Shown: positions 25,497 through 32,829 of the stretch, piece after piece
Layout of the letters: each line of letters begins with the position of its first letter
Position numbering within the stretch: the first letter of the stretch is position 1
Source of the DNA: Planctomycetota bacterium
GTDB taxonomy: Bacteria; Planctomycetota; UBA1135; UBA2386
DNA length: 39,387 bases
Direction of reading: 5' to 3'
NCBI GenBank assembly: GCA_029936315.1
Contig: JAPYTD010000039.1
Location: 1 to 39,387 of the forward strand
The notes under the pieces: generated by a model
The model's input: only the letters and a program-made list of their open reading frames with translations
The model's database searches: none
Told to the model about the DNA's origin: nothing
Made by a program: the position numbers and the translations under genes

Positions 25497-25892
25497 ATGT
25501 CACAACGCGAACACATCGTCACCGGCAAGCATTTGCCCCAGTGGTCCAATCCCATCAGTCACGCGGTCGTTGTCAACGGCATGTGCTTCGTCAGCGGCCA
25601 GTTGTCGGTTGGACTCGACGGCCAGTATGTCGAAGGCTCGTTTCGCGAAGAGGCAGGGCGAGCGTTCGATAACCTGTTTGCCGTGCTGGCGGAGGCTGGA
25701 TTCTCGAAGCACGAACTAGCGTTTGTTGATGTCGCGGTCCTCGATATGTCGCAAATGCATGCGGTGAACGAACTGTACGAGCAGCACTTCGCGGCGGGCA
25801 AGCGACCAGCGCGTACGGTTGCCCAAGTCGCTGCTTTGCCGTTTGGCGGCAAGGTCAAGTTGATGGGCACGGCCGTGCATGACGTGGGGTGA
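25497..25892 (+). CDS. RidA (YjgF/YER057c/UK114) family protein
   Basis: A 131-residue protein, about the usual family length. It has NPISHAVVVNGMCFVSGQL, typical of the N-terminal half, and KRPARTVAQVAALP, where R106 matches the Arg that binds the substrate carboxylate in RidA. RidA deaminates reactive enamine/imine intermediates from threonine and serine metabolism. The region equivalent to IEIEAIA in Escherichia coli RidA reads VKLMGTAV, so the Glu usually involved in activating water seems to be replaced by Met. It may therefore be a RidA relative with a different activity or a divergent subfamily (inference). It lies divergently from the HEAT gene with 279 bases between starts. No strong ribosome site is seen before the ATG. 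Confidence 0.88.
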   Translation: MSQREHIVTGKHLPQWSNPISHAVVVNGMCFVSGQLSVGLDGQYVEGSFREEAGRAFDNLFAVLAEAGFSKHELAFVDVAVLDMSQMHAVNELYEQHFAAGKRPARTVAQVAALPFGGKVKLMGTAVHDVG

Positions 25893-26633
25893 GTAGCTTT
25901 GACGGATCACCGGCCCGTAGCCACAATCTCTATTGGCAAATCGAGGGCTAAGACGAACAAGAGGACCGCGCGCCCCCGTCTGGCAAAGGGCGCGATCGGC
26001 TTCGTGGTCTCGAACGCCCAGGCGGCGGTCGTCGGTAACTAAGTCTGACTGACGTTGCGCGGTCTTCGGGTCGCGAGTAGCCGGGTCGCCTTTCGGTCGG
26101 CCCGGCTGCATGTACGCGGTGGTATCGAACTGGCTAGAGTGTGCGAGGGCTTGCGGAGCCGGCACGACCCAACTCAATTCCATCAGCCGCAACGCTGGCA
26201 ATCCGCGCACCTACCAGTACGGCGTCAATGCCGGTTAGTTGGCGGGCGTGCCCGTGGGGGTCGGTGATTACCGGCATCAGTCTGCACTTCACGGTGCTCG
26301 GTGCCAATTCGTCGACGTGGCCGCCGGCTAACGTCACCTGGACCTCGTGCGATATCTCGGTAGGGCACCCGCGGCGGAAAGCACTGCCGGGGACTTGGTT
26401 GTCCGCCGCGCGAAGTTCTCGAGAAGGCGGATCGGGGATTGGTGGCGTGCGACGGTTGCCGTTGCGATGATCGTCACCGGTCTAGCACCTGGGCTTTCAG
26501 GTGTTGGACAAGTGCTGAGCCTGCGGCTGCTACCGCAGGTTTGCGCCCTATTGGCTGCGTCGATCCGGAGTTTGCTCTGGTGTTGCCTGATTTTTAGGGG
26601 CGTAAGCGGCATAATTATAGACGGTTACGAACA
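25893..26633. other. Gene-poor gap of 741 bases, with a possible secreted-protein relic
   Basis: No convincing complete gene. Several overlapping open frames are present but none has a protein-like composition over its whole length. At 26152-26235 one plus-strand frame reads CGAGTTQLNSISRNAGNPRT and so on, before a TAG, and another frame over 26260-26355 reads GISLHFTVLGANSSTWPPAN. Both resemble C-terminal segments of secreted Planctomycetota proteins, so they could be pieces of one broken gene. An AT-rich patch (ATAATTATAG, 26611-26620) precedes the DnaJ gene, with CATAAT at 26610-26615 as a possible -10. Confidence 0.3.
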
Positions 26634-27653
26634 TTGAGCACCTTCCAAGACTACTACACCACCCTCGGCGTCTCGCGCGGCGCCAGTGACGACGAGATCA
26701 AGCGCGCCTATCGCAAGTTGGCCAAGGAGTGGCATCCCGATCGCCACCCTGAGAACGAACGTGACGACGTCGAGAAGAAGTTCAAGGCGATCTCAGAGGC
26801 CAATGAAGTTCTGAGCGATCCCGAAAAGCGCAAGCGCTACGACTCGCTGGGTGAGAACTGGCAGCAGGGGCAGTCCTTTCAGGGTGGTGGCGGCATCGAC
26901 CCCGAGCAGTTCGCGGAGATGTTTGGCCAGCGAGGCGCGGGTGGCATGGGAGGCGGTGGCTTCTCGGACTTCTTTGGGCAGATGTTCGGCGACATGTTCT
27001 CGGGGCGGGGTCGGGCGCAGCGGCAAGCGCCGCGTGGGGCCGATACCGAGGCGTCGATTGAACTCTCGGTTGGGGAGGCATTGCTTGGTGGCAAGCGCGC
27101 GTTCACGTTCCGCATGCGCATTCCGTGCGAGGTGTGTGGCGGTCAGGGGCGGTTGGCAACGGGCGCGTGTCCGGCCTGTGGTGGGCTCGGCGCAAGCAAC
27201 CAGCAGAAGAATATCGATCTGAAGATCCCGGACGACGTTCGGGATGGTCAGGTGTTGCGGCTACGCGGCTTGGGGCAACCGGGCGCGGCTGGTCCCGGCG
27301 ACTTGTTGTTGATGCTGACGTTGATGCCCGACGATGTCTATCGCTTGCGCGGTCGCGACGTCGAAGCCGAAGTGATCATCGCGCCGTGGGACTTGTTGCA
27401 CGAAACGAAGGTCAATGTTGCGGTCCGCGGTGGCACTGCGACCGCGCGCATTCCCGAGGGCACCAAGCCGGGGCAGAAGCTCCGTCTGCGCGGCCAAGGC
27501 CTGCACAAGCCAGACGGCAACCGCGGCGACCTGTATCTGGTTGTGCGGTTGGGCTTGCCCGAATCGTTGTCGGACAAGCAGCGTGAGCTGCTGCAAGAAC
27601 TCGGCGAACATTCATCGCCGGTTCGCGGTGGGGCGGCGACCAGCGAGAGCTGA
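26634..27653 (+). CDS. DnaJ-like co-chaperone with only two zinc-binding CxxC motifs
   Basis: A 339-residue protein. Residues 1-70 form a J domain with H34-P35-D36 (HPDR), needed to stimulate DnaK. Residues 80-130 are Gly/Phe/Met rich (GGMGGGGFSDFFGQMFGDMF). The C-terminal client-binding domain follows (KIPDDVRDGQVLRLRGLGQP and IPEGTKPGQKLRLRGQGLHK). Between them lies a reduced zinc region: C165-E-V-C168-G-G and C179-P-A-C182-G-G, only two of the four CxxCxGxG repeats found in classical DnaJ, whereas CbpA has none. The start is TTG at 26634 (STFQDYYTTLGV fits the family start). It is isolated from any grpE or dnaK in the window. Confidence 0.92.
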   Translation: MSTFQDYYTTLGVSRGASDDEIKRAYRKLAKEWHPDRHPENERDDVEKKFKAISEANEVLSDPEKRKRYDSLGENWQQGQSFQGGGGIDPEQFAEMFGQRGAGGMGGGGFSDFFGQMFGDMFSGRGRAQRQAPRGADTEASIELSVGEALLGGKRAFTFRMRIPCEVCGGQGRLATGACPACGGLGASNQQKNIDLKIPDDVRDGQVLRLRGLGQPGAAGPGDLLLMLTLMPDDVYRLRGRDVEAEVIIAPWDLLHETKVNVAVRGGTATARIPEGTKPGQKLRLRGQGLHKPDGNRGDLYLVVRLGLPESLSDKQRELLQELGEHSSPVRGGAATSES

Positions 27654-27676
27654 TCGTTCGTTGCCGGTTCTCCGCT

Positions 27677-27958
27677 ACTGATCAGAATGTTGGATGGTCT
27701 GACGTCGCGATGCACGACGCCGTGCTTGTGCGCATGACCGAGTCCTTCGGCGATTGGCAGCAAGAGGCGCGCGACGACGCGGCCTTCGCGCAGGAAGCGT
27801 TGGCGGTTGGGTGCCAGCCATGCGAACTCGGGCCGGAGCAGTTTGATCGCAACGACTCGACCGAGATTCTCTTGTTGGGCGCGATAGACGATGCCCATGC
27901 CGCCGGTACCGATCTGTTCGAGCACTGCAAACAAGCCAATCTGCGTCGGCGGCTCGGG
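27677..27958 (-). pseudogene. Decayed Ser/Thr protein kinase fragment with internal deletion
   Basis: On the minus strand a 94-codon segment reads as the start of a bacterial Ser/Thr kinase: a glycine loop IGTGGMGIVYRA, the Lys in VVAIKLL, and FLREGRVVARL from the C-helix region. It then jumps to LPIAEGLGHAHKHGVVHRDV and RPSNILIS, the catalytic loop with HRD (the usual Lys of HRDxKPxN is Arg). The roughly 60 residues normally between the C-helix and the E-helix are missing, and nothing after the catalytic loop (no DFG segment) is present. A TGA lies directly upstream of the first recognisable residue. It sits between dnaJ and the GGDEF gene on the opposite strand. It cannot encode an active kinase. 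Confidence 0.8.
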
Positions 27959-28073
27959 TCACCGGCACGTTGGGGCCACTCACGGAGTTTTTGTGCAAAG
28001 GACGCGCGCGATAAAGGCGTGACACTGAAAAAATCGCCCTCGTGCTACCGGCACTTACGGCCTAGAGCCCTAG

Positions 28074-29000
28074 ATGCGTAATGGTTGGCGGGAACGAACC
28101 TTGAACCGTCTCGCGTCCATGGGTGGCGCGTGGGTGACTGGGTGCACGGCGGTGCTACTGGGCACGGCTGGGCTACTCGACTGGTTCAGCCAGGCCGAAA
28201 TTGCCTCGAGTCTGGTCTACCTGCTGCCAATCTCCGTGGCGGCTTGGGGTTACGGGCGCATCGGAGCAGCGGTTGCCGGTTGCCTCAGCGCCGGCATGTG
28301 GCTTGCCATCGATCTCGCCACCAACGCCGGTGTGATCACGCCCGGCCTTGAGATTGTCAACATGATCGTGCTGACGGTCGCGTTCCAGTTGTTCGGACAA
28401 TTGCTCGCGACGCTCAAGGATCTGCTCGAACACGAACGCAAGTTGGCGCGAACCGACCCGCTGACGTCGGTGCACAACCGGCGTGCGTTCTGGAGCGCTG
28501 CGGCCCGTGAGATGGCGCGCGGTCGCCGCCAGGGCACGCCGTTTTCGCTGGCCTACATCGATGTCGACGGTTTCAAGGGCGTTAACGATTCGTTCGGACA
28601 CCACGCCGGCGACGAACTGCTGCGCCGCATTGCGTTGGCGCTGCAGGAGGATCTGCGCGAACTCGATATGGTCGCGCGTCTCGGCGGCGATGAGTTTGTA
28701 CTGTTGTTGCCTGGGGCCAATGAGGCCGCTGCTGGCAAGGTGATCCAGCGGTTGCAGAAGACGCTCGCCAAGGCGGCGTGGCGGCAGTCGTTCGATATCG
28801 ACTTCAGCATCGGCGTGCAGACGGTGCTCGAGTCCCCGGAGAGCGTCGAGCAGTTGGTCGCTCGCGCCGATGAGTTGATGTATCAGGTCAAGCGCAGTGG
28901 TCGTGGTCTGGTCCTGTTCGATATGTTGCGCAGTGGCGAAGACTCGCCGAAGGTCAATGTGCGCCCGGCCGGACCGTCGTCGTCGCGGATCGCGACCTAG
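28074..29000 (+). CDS. Membrane-bound GGDEF diguanylate cyclase
   Basis: A 308-residue protein. The first 115 residues include about three hydrophobic segments (VTGCTAVLLGTAGLLDWF, SSLVYLLPISVAAWGYG, IVNMIVLTVAFQLFGQLL), likely a small membrane sensor. A short linker helix then leads into a GGDEF domain beginning DPLTSVHNRRAFW. The signature GGDEF is intact at 204-208, and the inhibitory site RxxD (R195-E-L-D198) sits five residues before it, so it should make c-di-GMP with product inhibition. Downstream residues contain SIGVQT and ADELMYQVKRSGR. The final 25 residues are a polar tail. The ABC-F gene begins 68 bases later. There is no sign of a phosphodiesterase partner nearby. Confidence 0.92.
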   Translation: MRNGWRERTLNRLASMGGAWVTGCTAVLLGTAGLLDWFSQAEIASSLVYLLPISVAAWGYGRIGAAVAGCLSAGMWLAIDLATNAGVITPGLEIVNMIVLTVAFQLFGQLLATLKDLLEHERKLARTDPLTSVHNRRAFWSAAAREMARGRRQGTPFSLAYIDVDGFKGVNDSFGHHAGDELLRRIALALQEDLRELDMVARLGGDEFVLLLPGANEAAAGKVIQRLQKTLAKAAWRQSFDIDFSIGVQTVLESPESVEQLVARADELMYQVKRSGRGLVLFDMLRSGEDSPKVNVRPAGPSSSRIAT

Positions 29001-29068
29001 CGGCGCGCCCGCCCAGTTGTGGTGTCAGCTTGCTTGTTTGGCGGCAGCGTTTCGGCCAGCATCCGTGG

Positions 29069-31012
29069 ATGGCGTTGCTAACGCTCAAAGACATCAACCT
29101 CAAACTCGGCGACCGGCAGTTGCTCGACTCGATCTCCCTCGTCGTCGACGAGGGAGATCGCATTGGTCTGCTCGGCGCCAATGGTTGTGGCAAGTCGACC
29201 TTGCTGCGCATCCTCGCCAACGATCTCGAACCGGATAGTGGCAAACGCACCGAGCGGCGCGATCTGCGTCTCGGATACCTATCCCAAGAACCAGAGCTGC
29301 CGGCGGAAGCCCGAGTGCACGCGGCGGTTCTGGCCGGCGTCGAGGGACGTGCCGAGGTGTTGCAGGCACTTGAGAAGGTGCACGCGCAGATGGCAGATGA
29401 TTCGGATGAAGAGCAGCTCGAGCGTCTGCTGAAGCAGCAGCAGCGGCTCGATGAACAGCTCGAACACCTCGGTGGCCACGATATCGATCACCGTGCTTCA
29501 GCGCTGTTGCATTCGCTTGGCGTGCCGGACCATGACGCGATCTGCGGCGACCTATCGGGTGGTGAGCGACGTCGCGTTGCGATGGCGCGGTTGTTGTTGG
29601 CGGAACCCGAGGTGTTGCTACTCGATGAGCCGACGAACCACCTCGATGCTGAGGTGACGGAGTGGCTCGAGGGCTACTTGCTCGCCGCCGGCATGCCGCT
29701 CATTCTGGTAACGCACGATCGCTACTTCCTTGATCGTCTGTGCACGCGCATCGTCGAGTTCGACAAGGGCAAGCTGCACGAATACGACGGCGGCTATTCG
29801 ACCTATCTGGTCAAGCGCGTGGAGCGCTTGCAGGCCGAGGCAAAGTCCGAGAGCGCGCGCATGAACACGCTGCGCCGCGAGACGGAGTGGATCAAGCGCG
29901 GCCCGCCGGCGCGCACGACCAAGTCGAAGGCGCGCATCGGTCGCCACCAGGCGCTGGTCGATGCGGCGCCGCCGCCGGCGTTGGCGGATCTGGAGTTCAT
30001 GATCCCCGAAGGTCCGCGTCTCGGCGACTACGTGCTGCGCATACAAGGCGTCAGCAAGTCGTTTGGCGACCACACCGTGATTGAGCCGTTCTCGTTTGAG
30101 CTCGGTCCGGGGCAGCGTCTCGGCATCGTCGGCAAGAATGGCGCTGGCAAGACGACGTTGCTGCGCATGATCATGGGGCAGCTTGACACGGACACTGGCA
30201 CGGTTGGCATTGGCCCGACCGTGGTGTTCGCCGACATCGACCAGAAGCGTTCGGATCTCGACGAGTCGAAGACCGTGATCGAGGAGGTCGCCAACGGCAA
30301 CGACTACGTGTTCGTTGGTGGTCGTTCGCAGCGCATCGAAACCTTCCTCGAGCAGTTTTTGTTCCCGGGCGAGAGGAAAAACGCACGCGTCAGCACGCTG
30401 AGCGGGGGAGAACGCAATCGCGTCTTGATCGCGAAGCTACTGTGTGCCGGCGGCAATGTGCTGGTGCTCGACGAACCTACCAATGACCTGGATCTGGTGT
30501 CGCTGCGGGCGTTGGAGGATGCATTGTTGGCGTTCCCCGGCGCGGCGATCATCGTCAGCCACGACCGTTGGTTCCTCGATCGCATTGCGACACGGGTTGT
30601 GCACATGGACGGCTCTGGTCATGCGCGTGTGCACGAAGGCGATCTGTCGCTGCTGCTCGAGCGTCTCAAGCTTGAGGCCTCAGATCGTGCCGCGGCCAAT
30701 CAAAAGGCAAAGGAGAAGGCCAAGGCTGCCGGAGCGAAGGCTACGGGTGTGCCGTCGCCATCCGGCGACAAGGCGAAGAAGCTCAGTACGCGCGAGCAGA
30801 AGGAACTCGCCGCGTTGCCGGCAAAGATCGAAGTGGCCGAGGCAGAACTGGCCACGGTCGATGAGGGGCTCGGCGACCCGGCGCTCTACGAGGCCGAGAA
30901 CGCGCAGCGCTTCGACGAGTTGACGAAGCGGCGCCAGCAACTGCCCGACGAGTTGGCTGTGCTGTATGCGCGGTGGGAAGAACTCGAGGCGGTCCAGGAA
31001 CAGGCCGGTTAG
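29069..31012 (+). CDS. uup: ABC-F ATPase, Uup-like
   Basis: A 647-residue protein with two ABC ATPase domains and no membrane segments. Walker A motifs are GANGCGKST (36-44) and VGKNGAGKTT; both signature motifs LSGGE are present, as are LLLDEPTNHLD and LVLDEPTNDLD Walker B regions with following VTHDRYFLD and VSHDRWFLD. The C-terminal 110 residues form a charged coiled coil after a Lys/Ala-rich linker, which matches the Uup subfamily. Uup proteins act on ribosomes or DNA, in part by limiting precise transposon excision in Escherichia coli. The ATG at 29069 is preferred because MALLTLKDINLKLGD is the normal start; an upstream ATG at 29030 adds 13 residues. It ends 22 bases before the convergent peroxidase gene. 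Confidence 0.9.
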   Translation: MALLTLKDINLKLGDRQLLDSISLVVDEGDRIGLLGANGCGKSTLLRILANDLEPDSGKRTERRDLRLGYLSQEPELPAEARVHAAVLAGVEGRAEVLQALEKVHAQMADDSDEEQLERLLKQQQRLDEQLEHLGGHDIDHRASALLHSLGVPDHDAICGDLSGGERRRVAMARLLLAEPEVLLLDEPTNHLDAEVTEWLEGYLLAAGMPLILVTHDRYFLDRLCTRIVEFDKGKLHEYDGGYSTYLVKRVERLQAEAKSESARMNTLRRETEWIKRGPPARTTKSKARIGRHQALVDAAPPPALADLEFMIPEGPRLGDYVLRIQGVSKSFGDHTVIEPFSFELGPGQRLGIVGKNGAGKTTLLRMIMGQLDTDTGTVGIGPTVVFADIDQKRSDLDESKTVIEEVANGNDYVFVGGRSQRIETFLEQFLFPGERKNARVSTLSGGERNRVLIAKLLCAGGNVLVLDEPTNDLDLVSLRALEDALLAFPGAAIIVSHDRWFLDRIATRVVHMDGSGHARVHEGDLSLLLERLKLEASDRAAANQKAKEKAKAAGAKATGVPSPSGDKAKKLSTREQKELAALPAKIEVAEAELATVDEGLGDPALYEAENAQRFDELTKRRQQLPDELAVLYARWEELEAVQEQAG

Positions 31013-31034
31013 TCACTGCCGGCCGGGTGCACAC

Positions 31035-32024
31035 CTACTTCGGCAGCGTCGGTTCGGTGAACGGCACGTCGCCGGTCAGCGCTTCGAGGAACGCGACCAG
31101 TTGATCGACTTCCTTGTCGGTCAGGCTGCGATCGATCATCAGACCGTCCTTGAACTCGTTGGCGTGGCCGCCCGACGTCATCAGCTTGACGGCTTCCTTC
31201 AAGGTCGCGACGCTGCCGTCGTGGAAGTAGGGGGCGGTCTTCGCGACATCACGCAGCGATGGTGTCTTGAACGCGCCGGTCTTGGTCTTGTCCTTGCTGG
31301 GCTTGGCGCGGCCGACGTCGGGGGTCTCCGCAGCCATGCCGATGCCAACGTTGTGGTAGGCCTTGTCGGTGAACAGTCCCGGCGTGTGGCAGGCAGCGCA
31401 GCCGGCCTTGCCGGAGAACAGCGTCTGGCCGGCTTCGGCGTCGGCCGACAGGGTCTTCTTGTCGAAGTCCGAGTTGCCACTGCGCAGTGTGCGCAAGAAC
31501 GACGCCAGCGAATTGACGATCGTCTCCCGGCTTGCGTCCTGCTTGAACGCGGCTTGGAACTCCGCCTTGTAGGCGTCGATGCCGTTCAGCGCGGCCGCAA
31601 CCTCGTCGGGCACACCACCGAGTTGACCAGTCCACGCCGCATCGACGTTGGACTCAAGGCCAACCTTGCGGCCATCCCAGTAGAGTTCGGGGTAGTAGCC
31701 GACGTTGTACATCGTCGGCGAGTTGCGGCTGTTCTTGCCGCCGCTGTCCTTGGTCGAGTGCGGAATGCCATCCGTGAACGCCTTGTCAACGTGGTGGCAG
31801 CTGACGCAGCCCATCTTGCCGCTCTTGCTGAGGCGCGTGTCGAAGAACAGCTTCTTGCCGAGCTCGGCCTTCGCTACCGTCAGCTCATTGGCGTCGCTGA
31901 TATCGAGCTGCGCAGTTTCGAGGCCGAGTGGCGGCGCGAGCGGGTCGACTTGGGCCTGGCTGTCGTTGCCGCAGGCGCTGAAGAACGGAAGGAGGAGAAG
32001 GATGGTGAGGTTCGCGCTGCGCAT
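31035..32024 (-). CDS. Di-haem cytochrome c peroxidase (MauG-like) lipoprotein
   Basis: A 329-residue protein with a lipoprotein signal (MRSANLTILLLLPFFSAC, lipobox Cys at residue 18). Two CxxCH haem-binding motifs are present: C73-V-S-C76-H77 and C209-A-A-C212-H213, with the spacing of the cytochrome c peroxidase/MauG family. Other family features are ELGKKLFFDTRLS, NSPTMYNVGY and TPSLRDVAKTAPYFHDGS. The enzyme reduces hydrogen peroxide using electrons from a cytochrome c or similar donor, or oxidises a protein or small substrate. It is probably membrane tethered outside the cytoplasm. It may share a transcript with the small exported protein upstream (146 bases) and lies near the haem-binding giant at 32830, which could be an electron partner (inference). 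Confidence 0.93.
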   Translation of the reverse strand: MRSANLTILLLLPFFSACGNDSQAQVDPLAPPLGLETAQLDISDANELTVAKAELGKKLFFDTRLSKSGKMGCVSCHHVDKAFTDGIPHSTKDSGGKNSRNSPTMYNVGYYPELYWDGRKVGLESNVDAAWTGQLGGVPDEVAAALNGIDAYKAEFQAAFKQDASRETIVNSLASFLRTLRSGNSDFDKKTLSADAEAGQTLFSGKAGCAACHTPGLFTDKAYHNVGIGMAAETPDVGRAKPSKDKTKTGAFKTPSLRDVAKTAPYFHDGSVATLKEAVKLMTSGGHANEFKDGLMIDRSLTDKEVDQLVAFLEALTGDVPFTEPTLPK

Positions 32025-32076
32025 CAGTTCGAGGCGGGAGGGGGCGTGCCGGGCGGGATTGCCAAGCGTCGACATC

Positions 32077-32097
32077 CTAGCGCTACGCCGGCGCTAG
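32077..32097. repeat. Small inverted repeat upstream of the peroxidase gene
   Basis: CTAGCGC and GCGCTAG form a perfect 7-bp stem with a 7-base loop between the small exported gene and the peroxidase gene. It could be a leader hairpin or a weak terminator for the upstream gene. Confidence 0.3.
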
Positions 32098-32148
32098 CTC
32101 TCGCCAATCTGGTCGCAACTGCGTATGGATCGCCCCCTCGGTGGCGAC

Positions 32149-32188
32149 CTGCGGAACCCATGCACGTTTCTTAGTGCATGCGACGCAG
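32149..32188 (-). terminator. Interrupted hairpin overlapping the stop codon of the small exported gene
   Basis: CATGCAC (32159-32165) and GTGCATG (32174-32180) form a 7-bp stem, and CTGCG (32149-32153) with CGCAG (32184-32188) forms an outer 5-bp stem separated by small bulges. On the minus strand the TAA stop codon is in the loop. It probably marks the end of this gene or a processing site. It has no T-run. Confidence 0.42.
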
Positions 32189-32734
32189 CTGGCGGAGCTG
32201 GCGCAGGTAGCTGCGGTTCCTGGTCAGGTCCCACATCGCCTTTGCGTCACGCATCAAAGTCGCGTCGCTGGCACCGCCGGAGACAACGCCAACAACCGGA
32301 TCAAACCGCGGCCCAGGTGCGGGGGACACCTGGCTGCGGTTGGTGCCTGCGTCGACGGCGCGTGCCGAGCGGCGAGCGGATGCCTCAACGACCCGCACCC
32401 GGTGCTGCCGCTTCGCTTCGGCTTGGGCGACTGCGCGATCTTTGTTGGCTTGCTCGAGTGCCTGCTTCTTGTCGCCTTCTGCCTTGACGATGGCGTCCAG
32501 TGTCAGGTCGTCCTTCTCGACCTTGAAGACACTCTTCTTCGACAACACGATCTCGCCGCCTTCGATGCGCACGTGGTAGGACTCGTCGTCTTCGGTGACC
32601 AGCACACCTTCGATCAGGTCGGGGGAGGAGCCTGCGGCTGCGTTCTGCTTGGCCGGATCCGACAACCAAAACTTATCAGCCTTGGCGGGGGCACAAATCA
32701 GCAGTACGCCTGCGATCAGGGGGAGGTAGCGCAT
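32171..32734 (-). CDS. Small exported protein of unknown function
   Basis: A 187-residue protein with a signal peptide (MRYLPLIAGVLLICAPAKA). Residues 20-75 look like a short beta-rich domain (IEGVLVTEDDESYHVRIEGG, IVLSKKSVFKVE), resembling small surface or binding modules. A charged helix of about 50 residues follows (AEGDKKQALEQANKDRAVAQ), then a Gly/Pro-rich tail ending RQLRQLRRMH. I do not recognise the family. It is divergent from the DUF1080-haem giant with 95 bases between starts. Confidence 0.72.
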   Translation of the reverse strand: MRYLPLIAGVLLICAPAKADKFWLSDPAKQNAAAGSSPDLIEGVLVTEDDESYHVRIEGGEIVLSKKSVFKVEKDDLTLDAIVKAEGDKKQALEQANKDRAVAQAEAKRQHRVRVVEASARRSARAVDAGTNRSQVSPAPGPRFDPVVGVVSGGASDATLMRDAKAMWDLTRNRSYLRQLRQLRRMH

Positions 32735-32829
32735 ACCCGAAGACTAGCACGTGGGCGGCCAACTGGATTCCCGGCACAGCCTTTGCACCATGGACTGGAG
32801 CGCAACTCTCGGTGAGACTGGCCGGTCTC

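Noticed and set aside
26584-26620. A -35/-10 promoter for dnaJ from TTGCCT and CATAAT
   Set aside because: The spacing is about 21 bases, too long for a normal promoter, so only the -10-like patch is mentioned.
27338-27676. C-terminal part of the kinase-like minus-strand frame
   Set aside because: After the catalytic loop the frame runs antisense into the dnaJ gene and has no kinase sequence, so only 27677-27958 is treated as the relic.
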